Assembly: GCA_013140705.1 (NCBI GenBank)
Contig: JABFSH010000020.1
Coordinates: 186,001-250,000 of the forward strand
DNA: 64,000 nt
Source of the DNA: Methylococcaceae bacterium
GTDB lineage: Bacteria; Pseudomonadota; Gammaproteobacteria; Methylococcales; Methylomonadaceae
Direction: 5' to 3'
Each line of letters starts with the position of its first letter. Position 1 is the stretch's first letter. Position numbers and translations under genes: made by a program. Below are positions 8,761 to 17,346 of the stretch, piece by piece. Under the pieces are notes generated by a model. The model was not told the origin of the DNA. It did not search any database and saw only the letters and a program-made list of their open reading frames with translations.

Positions 8761-9780
8761 TTAGCTCAGTAGTTCAATTTTCTTGCCTTGATTTGCGGAT
8801 TGCAGCGCAGCAACGATAATCCGGCAGTTGGCTTTGGCGTCGTCCAGCGACAGCAGCGGCGCTTTGCCATTTAATACACAATCACTAAAATGCTCAATTT
8901 CCAGCCGGAAATGATTAGCTGGCGGCAGGCGCTCTTCACTTTGCCGGCCGTCTTCAGTCCACCAGGAAATCACCGGGACATCACCGGGTAATTGCCAGAC
9001 GACGTGGCATTTGATACCGCCTTTCGTACCGATAATTTCGTATTCGCACTTGCGCGCACGTTCAAAGCTGAAATCGAAATGAGCGAATTTGCCGCTGTTG
9101 AAGTCGATAACGCCGCTGGTGGTGATGTCGGCCCCGCTGTCAGCGTAGCGTGACAGCGCTGTCACAGCAACAGGTGTTTCATCAAAGAATAAGCGCGCGG
9201 AATGGATGGCGTAACAGCCAATGTCCCATAGAGCGCCGCCGCCGCGTTCGATGTTTTCGGTAAGCCGGTACATGCGGGCCGGTCGCATCATGAATGAGTA
9301 GCTGGCGCGCACGGATCGGACTTCACCAATTAATCCGCTGCTAAGCAATTCCAGTACGCGTGCATGTTGCGGATGAAAGCGGTACATGAAGCCTTCCATG
9401 ACCGTTACTTTATGGCGGCGGGCGGCCGAGTCGATTGCCTCGATATCAGCCACAGTCAAAGCCATGGGTTTCTCGCAAAGCACGTGTTTGCCTCGCTCAA
9501 TGGCACGCAATGTCCATTCGGCATGCTCATGATTGGCAAGTGGCAAGTAAACTGCGTCAACGTCAGGATCGTCGAGTAGCGCCTCCAGATGGTCATAGGT
9601 ACGCGTATTTTGTTGTTGCGGTGCATACTGAGCCAGCGTTTGAGCGGCTGCACCGGGTCGCCGGCTGGCAATAGCGACCAGTTCGGCATTGTTGGCTTCG
9701 ACAATGGCCGGCAGTAAGCGCTCATTAACGCGGGCTGCGCCGAGAATACCCCAGCGCAGCTTCCTTGATGGTTGATCCAT
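8761..9780 (-). CDS. Gfo/Idh/MocA family NAD(P)-dependent oxidoreductase
   Basis: A 339-residue sugar or polyol dehydrogenase-type protein. Residues 9-30 show the Rossmann glycine motif WGILGAARVNERLLP, and CEKPMALT near 98 is the conserved Glu-Lys-Pro motif of the family. The C-terminal half is the alpha/beta substrate domain. It lies 32 bases downstream of hps-phi in the same direction and may share its transcript, hinting at a sugar or formaldehyde-related substrate; this is inference. Specificity cannot be told from the sequence. Confidence 0.85.
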   Translation of the reverse strand: MDQPSRKLRWGILGAARVNERLLPAIVEANNAELVAIASRRPGAAAQTLAQYAPQQQNTRTYDHLEALLDDPDVDAVYLPLANHEHAEWTLRAIERGKHVLCEKPMALTVADIEAIDSAARRHKVTVMEGFMYRFHPQHARVLELLSSGLIGEVRSVRASYSFMMRPARMYRLTENIERGGGALWDIGCYAIHSARLFFDETPVAVTALSRYADSGADITTSGVIDFNSGKFAHFDFSFERARKCEYEIIGTKGGIKCHVVWQLPGDVPVISWWTEDGRQSEERLPPANHFRLEIEHFSDCVLNGKAPLLSLDDAKANCRIIVAALQSANQGKKIELLS

Positions 9781-9812
9781 GATCGTTTGCTTGGTTGGTT
9801 GATTGATTTGCG

Positions 9813-10994
9813 TTATTCCAGATTGGCGTGTCTGGATCTCATGACTTCTTCAGCAATGCCTTTTTCGTGGATCAAGTGCGCAACCAGTGCTTCCAGGAAT
9901 GACAAGGTCGATAGTTCAAAAGCGGTTCCCATCGGCATGCCCAGGATTTTGCCATATTGCTCGGCTTTACCAATCTGGAACACGGCTTCAGACATATCGC
10001 CAATCGTTGAATTGTCTTTCGCAGAGATCAACACAATTTTGGCGCCGACTTCCTTGGCCTTTTTAGCAAATGCAATGAGCTGTTCGGTTTCACCGGAACC
10101 CGAGATAATGATCAGCAAGTCACCTTTTTTAATACTGGGTGTCACGATCTCGCCGACAACACTGACATCGTAACCACTGTGCACCAGTCGCATCGCAAAA
10201 AATTTGCAGACCAGGCCGGAACGCCCTGCGCCAGAGACAAATATCCGCTTGGCTTTATCCAGCAATTTGGTGAGTTTTACTTCATAGGCTCCGTCTGTAA
10301 CTTTCAGGATGCTGGAGACTTTGTCAAGAATGAGTTGCTGATGGGGATGGACTTTTTTTCCGTCAGCCAAATTCCGTATTACGCGCGCGGCATCAGCGGG
10401 TGACTCAGCACCGTAAATGGCGGCACCGACGACAATAATATCAGCTCCCGATTCAACCACTTGCTGAACGGTAGTGTTTTTGATGCCGCCTGCGACGGAG
10501 ACTCTCACGTCCAGGCCCAGACTGGCAATATCCTGCAAGTCGGCGAAGGGGGTCTGTCCGGCTGCCTGCGCATCGAGTCCAGTGTGTACGCCAATGATGT
10601 GAGCTCCCAATTTGGCCGCTTCTCGAGCACATTCCAGTTTGTTCGGTACATTGATCAAGTCGATTTGTGCTTCGGCGTTATGCGCTTGTGCTGCTTTGAT
10701 CACGCCGGCGATGGTGGCAAGGCCCGAAACGCCAAGTACCGTACAAATATCGGCCCCGGCTGCGTAGAAGGGCGTGGCTTCATATTCGCCGGCATCCATG
10801 GTTTTAAGATCGACCAGAATTAGTTTATTCGGGAATCTGGATCTTAGTTCCCGCACCAGTTTAACGCCATTGTGTTTAATGCAGGGTGTGCCGATTTCAA
10901 AGATATCGACGTAAGGAGCTGTCTGTGTGGCAAGATTGACGGTTTGGTCGAAATCCAAAGAATCTAATGCCAATTGTATTAATGGTTTGGCCAT
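9813..10994 (-). CDS. hps-phi: fused 3-hexulose-6-phosphate synthase / 6-phospho-3-hexuloisomerase
   Basis: The two key steps of the ribulose monophosphate cycle in one 393-residue chain: formaldehyde is condensed with ribulose-5-P, and hexulose-6-P is isomerised to fructose-6-P. Residues 1-210 form the synthase barrel of the OMP-decarboxylase superfamily, with Asp62, Lys64 and Asp67 in the DxKxxD active-site motif and VAGGIKN in the phosphate site. Residues about 220-393 form the SIS-domain isomerase (VSGAGRSGLV, SGSGETEQLI, GMPMGTAFE). GGAGG precedes the ATG. Fused Hps-Phi proteins are known from type I methanotrophs and some archaea, making this the best taxonomic and metabolic marker in the window. 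Confidence 0.95.
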   Translation of the reverse strand: MAKPLIQLALDSLDFDQTVNLATQTAPYVDIFEIGTPCIKHNGVKLVRELRSRFPNKLILVDLKTMDAGEYEATPFYAAGADICTVLGVSGLATIAGVIKAAQAHNAEAQIDLINVPNKLECAREAAKLGAHIIGVHTGLDAQAAGQTPFADLQDIASLGLDVRVSVAGGIKNTTVQQVVESGADIIVVGAAIYGAESPADAARVIRNLADGKKVHPHQQLILDKVSSILKVTDGAYEVKLTKLLDKAKRIFVSGAGRSGLVCKFFAMRLVHSGYDVSVVGEIVTPSIKKGDLLIIISGSGETEQLIAFAKKAKEVGAKIVLISAKDNSTIGDMSEAVFQIGKAEQYGKILGMPMGTAFELSTLSFLEALVAHLIHEKGIAEEVMRSRHANLE

Positions 10995-11030
10995 GATGTT
11001 TTCCTCCGATGGGTTTATAGTTATTGTTGT

Positions 11031-11059
11031 TTTATACTATCAGAATCGGAAATTCTAAA
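11031..11059 (-). promoter_or_regulatory. candidate sigma-70 promoter of hps-phi
   Basis: On the minus strand TTTAGA (11059-11054), a 17-base spacer and TATAAA (11036-11031) lie about 37 bases upstream of the hps-phi start. The -10 box is good and the -35 box weak. It is the only convincing pair in the 104-base gap. Confidence 0.4.
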
Positions 11060-11098
11060 ACAAGACGATGGGTATTTGCCAGATCTATTCGTCGTCAG

Positions 11099-11644
11099 TT
11101 ATTCGTAAAGGCATTCACTTAAGTCGGGTGAGTTTTTCAGCTTTGCAGTTCGGCGGTGCTCCGTGTCGTCATACAGCGATTCACCACTCTTACTTAGACG
11201 CAAAAGTGCGTGCAGCTCTACGCATTGAAAGGCTTTGTCAAAATCGGCATTCACGAAACCCCGGCTTAGGTGAACACACAAACAATAAACGGCTGAGTAG
11301 TTATCGGGCTCGCCGGATGAGCAGTCATTGATTTTGTCGGAGACAATCCGCATGACGGATAGAACAAAGCCGTCCAATCGCCATTCGATGGGTTGATCAA
11401 CAATATCGGCGCCCTGCCTGGCAAGAGCTGCCAACGCGACATAGGCCAGATCAATCAATCCGAGCAAAATTTCAGCCATTTCGCCTGCTTTAATGGCTTT
11501 TAGCAATTCGCTTCCTGCTTCCATAAGCAATGACTGAAATTTGATGATTTCCATGTCTGACAATTTCATCGATTCCCCGGGCACTGCTTGCGGGACATTC
11601 AGACGCTCGTGGAAGGTTCTGACGGATTGCAGGTGCTTATTCAT
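11099..11644 (-). CDS. MazG/PRA-PH-like nucleotide pyrophosphohydrolase domain protein
   Basis: A 181-residue protein from the ATG ending at 11644, 6 bases after GGAGG; the longest frame starts 30 bases earlier without a good site. The N-terminal half resembles phage and bacterial PRA-PH/MazG-like proteins: FHERLNVPQAVPGE near residue 10, then helical EAGSELLKAIKAGEMAEIL and GLIDLAYVALAALARQGAD. The acidic E-x-x-x-E and D residues would bind Mg2+. The usual E-E-x-x-E helix is degenerate (EAGSE), so the activity is uncertain. The C-terminal 90 residues are not recognised. It could remove aberrant nucleotides, but this is family inference. Confidence 0.55.
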   Translation of the reverse strand: MNKHLQSVRTFHERLNVPQAVPGESMKLSDMEIIKFQSLLMEAGSELLKAIKAGEMAEILLGLIDLAYVALAALARQGADIVDQPIEWRLDGFVLSVMRIVSDKINDCSSGEPDNYSAVYCLCVHLSRGFVNADFDKAFQCVELHALLRLSKSGESLYDDTEHRRTAKLKNSPDLSECLYE

Positions 11645-11744
11645 GGCATGCCTCCTTGATGTTGCAGCTGGCAAAGAATCGGATAGGTGCTTGGCAGTTA
11701 ATCCGGGGAACGTTATTGCGATATGTTAAAGGATAGAGGCCTGT

Positions 11745-12188
11745 TTAATCACCCGGTTTGCTCAACATTTTGCGTACTTCGCCGATATGCATCTCTTCCT
11801 GGGAAATCATGCGACGTGCGTACTCTTCCAGTAACACATTGCGCCCGTTGACCAATTCCAGAAGCTGTATATAGGCCGATAAAGATAATTGTTCGTGGTC
11901 AAGCGATTCCCTAAGAATATCACCCACATCGTGGCGATGCGTTTCTAGTAACGGGCCAATACCCAGGGAGGGATGACTGCCCAAATGCGTAATCAGTTCG
12001 CCGGCCTGGTTTGCGTGAGTCAACGATTCAGTTGCCTGGTTACGCATCCAGGCAACAATCGGAATACGACCATAGCCGCAAATCATGAATGCGTAATGGG
12101 TATAACGCACAACACCAGCCAATTCGGTTTCAAGTATCTTGTTGAGTATCGTAACGACGGCGGTTTTATCGATTTCTGTGGCACTCAT
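11745..12188 (-). CDS. bacterioferritin-like di-iron protein
   Basis: A 147-residue ferritin-fold protein; the start at 12188 follows AGGAGG, whereas the longest frame adds 30 unlikely residues. Ferroxidase-type ligands appear in the four-helix order: Glu22, Glu54 with His58 (ESLTH), Glu94 or Glu99, and Glu131/Glu132 with His134 (EEMH). This supports iron oxidation and storage or protection from peroxide. Members of this group with about 147 residues are usually called bacterioferritin; the haem-ligating Met of true Bfr could not be placed with confidence. It lies near the superoxide reductase gene, in keeping with an iron / oxygen-stress neighbourhood. Confidence 0.8.
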   Translation of the reverse strand: MSATEIDKTAVVTILNKILETELAGVVRYTHYAFMICGYGRIPIVAWMRNQATESLTHANQAGELITHLGSHPSLGIGPLLETHRHDVGDILRESLDHEQLSLSAYIQLLELVNGRNVLLEEYARRMISQEEMHIGEVRKMLSKPGD

Positions 12189-12324
12189 AGAGCCTCCTGA
12201 ACAGGGCTGTTTAATTTGGGAGCATTTTATGCCTACCGCGTGAAGATTAAGGTAGTGGCAAAAATGACGAGAATACAACTATATGCCCATTAGTGGGTAT
12301 TGAATAGTGCGAGTATCCCTACCG

Positions 12325-13449
12325 TTACGATTGGAGATTGGATGTTGTGGAAAGGTTCAATACTTTATTGATGGCGGTGATGATTGTTTCGGCCGCCAAA
12401 GTTTCAAGGCAATGACTTCGGCTTTGTCGATGCCTGTCACAGCCTTCTAAATGACAGGGGACACAGTCGGCTTCTCCTTGACAGAGCAGGATATTGTTAA
12501 CCTGTTGATTGCCCACTTTATGAAAAGGATTGGTGTTTTGGTTAAAGTTGTTAGGCCAGGGTGCCCACTTGACCGGGTTGGTTGGTCCATAAAGCGCAAT
12601 GACCGGGACGCCTGTTGCTGCTGCCAGATGCGTGATGCCGGTGTCGGGACCAATGAATAATGTCGCACCGGCAATGATGGTCGCCAGTTCGGCTAATGTA
12701 ACTTGCCCAGCCAGATTAATGACGTTTTCTGGAAGTTGATCGGCAATTTCATCAATGTAGGCTTTTTCTGAATCTGCGGGGCCGCCCGAGAGGATCAATT
12801 TATAGCCGGAGTTGATTAGATAATGACTGATGCTCACCCAGCCCTCAATTGTCCAGCGTTTGTAGGTCCACTGCGGATGAGGGTGGAGTACCACATAACG
12901 TGAACCGTCAGCTAGACAGGGGAGTCGAAGAGCCAATTGCTGCGCATCCTTGATTTGCGGCGGGATCAGTGAAAATTTGCGGGGAATTTCGAGCAAGTCC
13001 AGTAATTTCAAATGTTGTAAGACGGTATGTGTATCGTTGTCATCGTGTTCTAGCCAGCGTTGCATAAAATAGCGCTTCCACCAGCCAGTAGATTTCTTGG
13101 GTGGAACGACGGAGACACGAAAGGGCGATGCCAGTACGCTATACAAAAAGGGTCGATCTCCCGTTTGCAGTGTTATCGTGACATCATAGCGCCGAAAAAT
13201 TTGAGGCAATAACTGCAAATAATCAGTAAATTTGGGCCGGTTTGGCGTGGTGATCGCATAATTGATATCCGGGTTGCCTTCCAGCATGGCGACGGTGTTA
13301 CGATAGACCAAAACATCAATTCGGGCCTCGGTATAATGGGTTTTCAATGAGTGTAATAAGGGTGTTGCCAGCAATACGTCGCCGAGGTATTGCATGGCAA
13401 TCACTAAAATCCTTTCAGGAGGCGCCTGTAAGGGTTTATTGCTTTTCAA
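12325..13449 (-). CDS. glycosyltransferase family 9 (LPS heptosyltransferase-like)
   Basis: Transfers a heptose or related sugar to the LPS core at the inner face of the cytoplasmic membrane, judged by family. The 374-residue protein has the GT9 start ILVIAMQYLGDVLLATPLL (residues 14-32) and the C-terminal donor site GPDTGITHLAAATGVPVIAL followed by YGPTNPVKWAPW. It resembles the RfaQ/WaaQ and RfaF group, but the exact acceptor is not deducible. It begins one base from the stop of the superoxide reductase gene, suggesting co-transcription. The C-terminal part carries several cysteines (CQGEADCVPCHLEGC), as seen in some WaaQ-like proteins. Confidence 0.85.
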   Translation of the reverse strand: MKSNKPLQAPPERILVIAMQYLGDVLLATPLLHSLKTHYTEARIDVLVYRNTVAMLEGNPDINYAITTPNRPKFTDYLQLLPQIFRRYDVTITLQTGDRPFLYSVLASPFRVSVVPPKKSTGWWKRYFMQRWLEHDDNDTHTVLQHLKLLDLLEIPRKFSLIPPQIKDAQQLALRLPCLADGSRYVVLHPHPQWTYKRWTIEGWVSISHYLINSGYKLILSGGPADSEKAYIDEIADQLPENVINLAGQVTLAELATIIAGATLFIGPDTGITHLAAATGVPVIALYGPTNPVKWAPWPNNFNQNTNPFHKVGNQQVNNILLCQGEADCVPCHLEGCDRHRQSRSHCLETLAAETIITAINKVLNLSTTSNLQS

Positions 13450-13450
13450 T

Positions 13451-13879
13451 TTATACAGTCGCCGAGTTTAGCCAAAGATCGTGTTTGTTGCACATACTCA
13501 ATGCATAAACGGGGCCGCTGTAATTTTCAAGGGTATACGAGGATATGGCCGTTTTGTCCTGAGTTGGATTGAACAACTTCTCATCGATGAAGTGGTAATC
13601 TTTATCCAGTAAAACATGCTTGACAATGTAGTGCTCATAGCCATTCATTTCATGCGCGGTCGTGATGCTTACCGTGACTTTCCCGCCTGCTTTTTTCACT
13701 TCGATATTGGGTAGATGCGTTGCAACCTTGGCAGCCCAGCGCCCGGGAGCTTCCTTGGTATAGTAAATGTCTCTGGTTGCCGATGCTGGGGCGGCAGACT
13801 CTGCCGTTACTGTTGATGGTGCAACAATTCCTGCACCAATGCCTGTTACACTGAGACGAATAAAATCACGACGTTCCAT
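13451..13879 (-). CDS. Tat-exported superoxide reductase (desulfoferrodoxin/neelaredoxin iron domain)
   Basis: A 142-residue protein with a twin-arginine signal (ERRDFIRLSV, residues 2-11) and an AESAAPA cleavage region, so it should act folded in the periplasm. The mature part is the class II superoxide reductase domain. Iron ligands can be assigned to His in THLP, His in TTAHEM, His in YEHYIVK, and Cys-x-x-His in MCNKHDLW near the C terminus. It would reduce superoxide to peroxide without oxygen release. The ATG at 13879 has AGGAG five bases upstream; a GTG two codons earlier is possible. A cytoplasmic-type FeSOD is also encoded in the window. Confidence 0.82.
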   Translation of the reverse strand: MERRDFIRLSVTGIGAGIVAPSTVTAESAAPASATRDIYYTKEAPGRWAAKVATHLPNIEVKKAGGKVTVSITTAHEMNGYEHYIVKHVLLDKDYHFIDEKLFNPTQDKTAISSYTLENYSGPVYALSMCNKHDLWLNSATV

Positions 13880-14005
13880 ACACACTCCTAGTTGATTGAT
13901 TAATCATTGCTTGCTTTGTTACTGATACATGATTTGCTGATCGTATATGCGTTTGTTCGGTTGGAGTTTGTCAATTTAGCCGATCATGGCTTGTGATGCA
14001 ATAAT

Positions 14006-14791
14006 CTAGTCGTCTCCGGCACCTTGATAAGCATTTTTTCCCGATTTTATTGACTTCAGCCACTCTTTGCTATTTTTCGCCCATTTGAAAATCAGAGGGG
14101 CGCCTCCAATCGCAACGGCATCCACCAGGCAATACCAGGCCGCGACGCCACTGGGAGGATTGCCCTGAGGCAACTTTAATACGGGATCAATGGCAGCCCA
14201 TTTCCAGGTCCCAACTGCTGTGCCAATTAATTCCAGCCAGGTCGTAATAAAAAATGCAGCCAGATAAACCATGGGCGATCGGCCTTTAAACAAATAGACT
14301 AGAAATACGCAGAATAACAGGGCGCCAACCCAGTCACCCTGATCGGCAAATCCACTGATTCCCCAAATTGACCATGCGCCACACACAATGACGACGAATG
14401 CCGCAATTTGCCTGGCATAGCCTAAAAAAAGTCCTGAACGGGCCAGAGCGACAGCAGTTAAATAAACCATGCCATGGCCGGGAGGTACATACGCAGGAAC
14501 GTTTCCAAAGCGGTAGGTGTAGCCCCCCATAAAAGGTGATGCGAAGTGCTCGCCGAGGGTTGCGAACATCACGGCTATGACAACCTGCACTCTCACTTCC
14601 CGATTTTCGCCCAGTAACAGGCCAATCAGAAATACCCATCCGCAAACACCCAGGGCATTTTGTTTTTCCATACTTGCATTAGCGTCGCTCAATAGACAGA
14701 CAGCTACGCAAAAAAAAGTGAAAGCTGCAATAAAGTAGTCACGATTTTTATGAGTATAGGCAATATCAGTGTGTGGAAAATGGCGAAGCAA
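14006..14791 (-). CDS. polytopic membrane protein of unknown function
   Basis: A 261-residue integral membrane protein with about seven or eight hydrophobic segments (for example near 22-38, 48-62, 68-84, 105-122, 128-146, 155-168, 172-192). Conserved-looking short motifs in loops are YVPPGHGMVYL near 100 and GNPPSGVAAWYCLVDA near 213, which may form a polar site. The C terminus is lysine-rich and probably cytoplasmic. I do not recognise the family. It precedes a DedA/YqaA-like gene on the same strand, 186 bases away from it. Confidence 0.7.
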   Translation of the reverse strand: MLRHFPHTDIAYTHKNRDYFIAAFTFFCVAVCLLSDANASMEKQNALGVCGWVFLIGLLLGENREVRVQVVIAVMFATLGEHFASPFMGGYTYRFGNVPAYVPPGHGMVYLTAVALARSGLFLGYARQIAAFVVIVCGAWSIWGISGFADQGDWVGALLFCVFLVYLFKGRSPMVYLAAFFITTWLELIGTAVGTWKWAAIDPVLKLPQGNPPSGVAAWYCLVDAVAIGGAPLIFKWAKNSKEWLKSIKSGKNAYQGAGDD

Positions 14792-14977
14792 GGCGACCTC
14801 TTTCTATGTTTCTCTGTGCAGGTTGAATTAATAATTGGCAAAAGTCATTCGGATTTGTTAATGCGATTAATAAACGGACGGTGTTGATTCTTCGTGTCAG
14901 CCACAAATTATGCCTCAACCACCAATTAACTTGGGAGCATTGGGGTGTAAAGGGTATTTGAAAATAGGGCGGACTTT

Positions 14978-15403
14978 TTATGCCAGCATCCAGGCTATCA
15001 GTGCATATCGGCCAAATTTGCCAGCCAAGATAAGCAAGCTGGCCGGTAGCCATGGACATTTTAACCAGCCACCGGCAAAGCAGAGAGCATCACCAATTAA
15101 AGGCAGCCATGAAAACAGTAGCACCCATAGACCTCTTGTCTTGAGGATGTTGAGTGCTTTTTGCCTCTTTTCAGGTAAAAGACCGGCAACCGGAAATTTT
15201 TTGGCGGTCAGGCGTCCCAGTCCCCATGTCGTCATGGCTCCCAGTGTATTGCCGATGGTGGCAACGATGACCAGTAATTCAATCTGATAATGTTTTGCCG
15301 ATATCATATAAGCCAAAACGGCTTCTGATCCGCCCGGCGCAATCGTTGATGAGATAAATGCGCTTAAGAACAGCGTCCAGATTCCGGTTAGCGTTTCTAA
15401 CAT
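14978..15403 (-). CDS. DedA/YqaA family membrane protein
   Basis: A 141-residue small DedA-superfamily (SNARE-associated/VTT) protein. It has the reentrant-type motif SSTIAPGGSEAVLAYM near residue 19, a central GNTLGAMTTWGLGRL helix, and the late motif SWLPLIGDALCFAGGWLK with the acidic residue typical of the family. YqaA-type relatives have the same length. The wider family is linked to lipid scrambling and proton-dependent membrane homeostasis. A strong terminator separates it from the copper-type genes upstream. Confidence 0.85.
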   Translation of the reverse strand: MLETLTGIWTLFLSAFISSTIAPGGSEAVLAYMISAKHYQIELLVIVATIGNTLGAMTTWGLGRLTAKKFPVAGLLPEKRQKALNILKTRGLWVLLFSWLPLIGDALCFAGGWLKCPWLPASLLILAGKFGRYALIAWMLA

Positions 15404-15414
15404 TCAGATAATTG

Positions 15415-15447
15415 AAAGCCCTGCATTCTAACCGAAAGCAGGGCTTT
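15415..15447 (-). terminator. terminator downstream of the cupredoxin-domain gene
   Basis: AAAGCCCTGC (15415-15424) and GCAGGGCTTT (15438-15447) form a perfect 10-bp stem with a 13-base loop. It lies 21 bases past the stop of the minus-strand gene at 15469 and ends with a short T-run (TTTCAATT), so it should terminate that transcript. Confidence 0.7.
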
Positions 15448-15468
15448 AATTCCTCTATGGATGTGAAT

Positions 15469-16413
15469 TTATTTTCCAGGCAGGATTTTACTCTTATTGG
15501 AGGAGATAAGATTAAAGAGGCTGTAAATCAATTTCACGACTAATTCAATGCCGTTTCTTAATAACTCAAAGATAGTAGCGACAATTTCTGATGCGCTCAT
15601 GCCCTTGAATTTTCTTGCTAACAAGGGGGCGGCGACAAGCCCAATCGCCAAACCTATTACCGTTGTGCCGGATACCCACGAATCATCCGAGGTGGTTTGC
15701 AAATCTCCTGCTGGTTTGGCGGATGTCTTTTCAGCTGCTTTTGCCGTTGCTGCAGCTGTTACCGCCAAAGCGGCTGCTTCAGCTTTCGCAGCCGCTGCTT
15801 CCAGGGCTGTAGCGATTGCCGGCAGTCCCGCCTTGTAATCATCCTGAACCACAAAAGCGGTTAATCCGGGAATGCTTGGTAAGTCACCATCACCCTTGCC
15901 AACTTTTAACTCAGCTTTCATACCTTTTTCCATATGTTGAGCGATATCGCAATGGACCAGGTAGGTTTTGTCACCTGGAGGTAGAATCAAGGTTCCTGAT
16001 ATTTTTCCAGGCCCTGACACTTCAAGGTGGAACATCCCCTTGGGGTATAAATACTTGGGTAAGCCGTGCATCATCCATTGGTGACGGATGTTATCTTCAT
16101 TGAGAAAGTGAACGGTTAACTTGGTACAGGGTTTAAAGCTAAACTCCTGAGTATCAAAGGCAAACATTCTGCCAGGGAATTTCTCTGCAAACTTATGGCC
16201 GGCATGGACTGTGACTTCCTTGGTTTCTGAGATGCTATCGCATCCTCCAGGCAAGGTATCTTTATTCTGCCCCATGACCATACCGCCAGCCATATCCATC
16301 AAATGGCCGTCGCCATGATCCATTAGCATACCGTCATGGTCTTCGTACTCAATAGCCACGACAGGCATAGCGACAAGAAAAGCCAGTATGCCAACCGAAA
16401 ATAACTTCACCAT
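15469..16413 (-). CDS. membrane-anchored cupredoxin-domain protein with Met/His-rich N terminus
   Basis: A 314-residue predicted periplasmic copper protein. Residues 1-20 form a signal peptide. Residues 24-48 are rich in Met, His and Asp, like copper-binding tails. Residues about 65-172 form a cupredoxin domain with a likely type 1 copper site: His111 (NIRHQW), Cys155, His160 and Met165 in C-x4-H-x4-M spacing. An alanine-rich linker (about 205-232) is followed by a glycine/alanine-rich helix near 250-265 and another hydrophobic helix near 285-300, which should anchor it. It lies 63 bases downstream of another anchored periplasmic protein gene. Electron transfer or copper handling for a copper-dependent methane oxidiser is inference. 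Confidence 0.78.
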   Translation of the reverse strand: MVKLFSVGILAFLVAMPVVAIEYEDHDGMLMDHGDGHLMDMAGGMVMGQNKDTLPGGCDSISETKEVTVHAGHKFAEKFPGRMFAFDTQEFSFKPCTKLTVHFLNEDNIRHQWMMHGLPKYLYPKGMFHLEVSGPGKISGTLILPPGDKTYLVHCDIAQHMEKGMKAELKVGKGDGDLPSIPGLTAFVVQDDYKAGLPAIATALEAAAAKAEAAALAVTAAATAKAAEKTSAKPAGDLQTTSDDSWVSGTTVIGLAIGLVAAPLLARKFKGMSASEIVATIFELLRNGIELVVKLIYSLFNLISSNKSKILPGK

Positions 16414-16476
16414 TATTTAGTTTCCTCTCGATGCCTGAAAAAGCATTGTTCACGTGCAATAAAAAATTGATAATAA

Positions 16477-17067
16477 TTAGCTCATTATTTTCTTGATGGT
16501 ATCATCAACTTTTTGTTTGAAACCAGCGCTGCTCAAGTACAGTGCGTACAAGCCAGCCAAAGCGGCCAACACATAGAGAAATAGGCTGTTTTTACTCACA
16601 GTCTGACCGGAGCCGGCTTTAAAACCCATATGAACGTCCAGCCTTTCACCTTTATCAGGTACCAGAGTGATATGGATTAAATATTTACCTGCTTCAGGCA
16701 CACCTTGAGGCAATTTTAATTCAACAGTACCTTTTTTATGTTTCGCCATTGGCAGAAAATACACCTGAGTTCCTTCAGGTTCTTTCGTAACTTCAAACTC
16801 CACATTATCATCCCTGTATTTCATATCCTGATAATCGAAAACCAAGATAGTCATTTCGTTTGTGTTTGGTACGTTGGCACAAAAGTCTTCGGCGGGAAAC
16901 GCATTGGGTTGATAAGCGGTGTAATGTATCCAGTGTCCTGGTTCCAGTTCAAATTTACACTGGTCAGTGTCTGTACCCGCCGCTCCACCATGAGCCCACA
17001 CGGTGGCGGAAAAAAATAACCCCACGAGCCCGAGCAGACCTTTTCTTATTAGTTGTGATTTGTTCAT
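16477..17067 (-). CDS. periplasmic protein with C-terminal membrane anchor, probable copper-gene partner
   Basis: A 196-residue protein with signal peptide (1-25, cut after VWA, leaving His-Gly-Gly as a possible new N terminus), a beta-rich soluble part, and one C-terminal helix near 160-178 with a lysine-rich tail. Two cysteines (QCKFEL near 37, and DFCANV near 62) could form a disulfide. The motifs GHWIHYTAYQPN and MTILVFDYQDMKYRDDNVEFEV recall anchored periplasmic proteins linked to ammonia/methane monooxygenase clusters, but I cannot confirm that relationship. It is upstream of the cupredoxin gene on the same strand. An N-terminal His after signal cleavage would suit copper binding. Confidence 0.6.
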   Translation of the reverse strand: MNKSQLIRKGLLGLVGLFFSATVWAHGGAAGTDTDQCKFELEPGHWIHYTAYQPNAFPAEDFCANVPNTNEMTILVFDYQDMKYRDDNVEFEVTKEPEGTQVYFLPMAKHKKGTVELKLPQGVPEAGKYLIHITLVPDKGERLDVHMGFKAGSGQTVSKNSLFLYVLAALAGLYALYLSSAGFKQKVDDTIKKIMS

Positions 17068-17346
17068 AATACCTTCCCGTTTTAATAGATAATTATTATT
17101 ATATGAATAACTGATTTTGCTTGTTTATAGTTGAGTTAATAGAAATAATCTCCCATTTGCCACGTTGCCTTAAGTATACCAGTTGCCAACTCTAGCACAT
17201 CAACTTTTCCAAATAAAGGAATTGATGGAAAGAATCCTTTAGTCTGCATCAGATTAGCAATGAGTAATACACTGATCGGCTCTTGCTATCCTCTCATCAT
17301 TTTCGTAGACTTAACACACGATCTTAAAATACGGAGCCCTCACCAC

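Noticed and set aside
9364-9674. Plus-strand frames opposite the Gfo/Idh gene
   Set aside because: Shadow frames of a well-supported gene on the minus strand.
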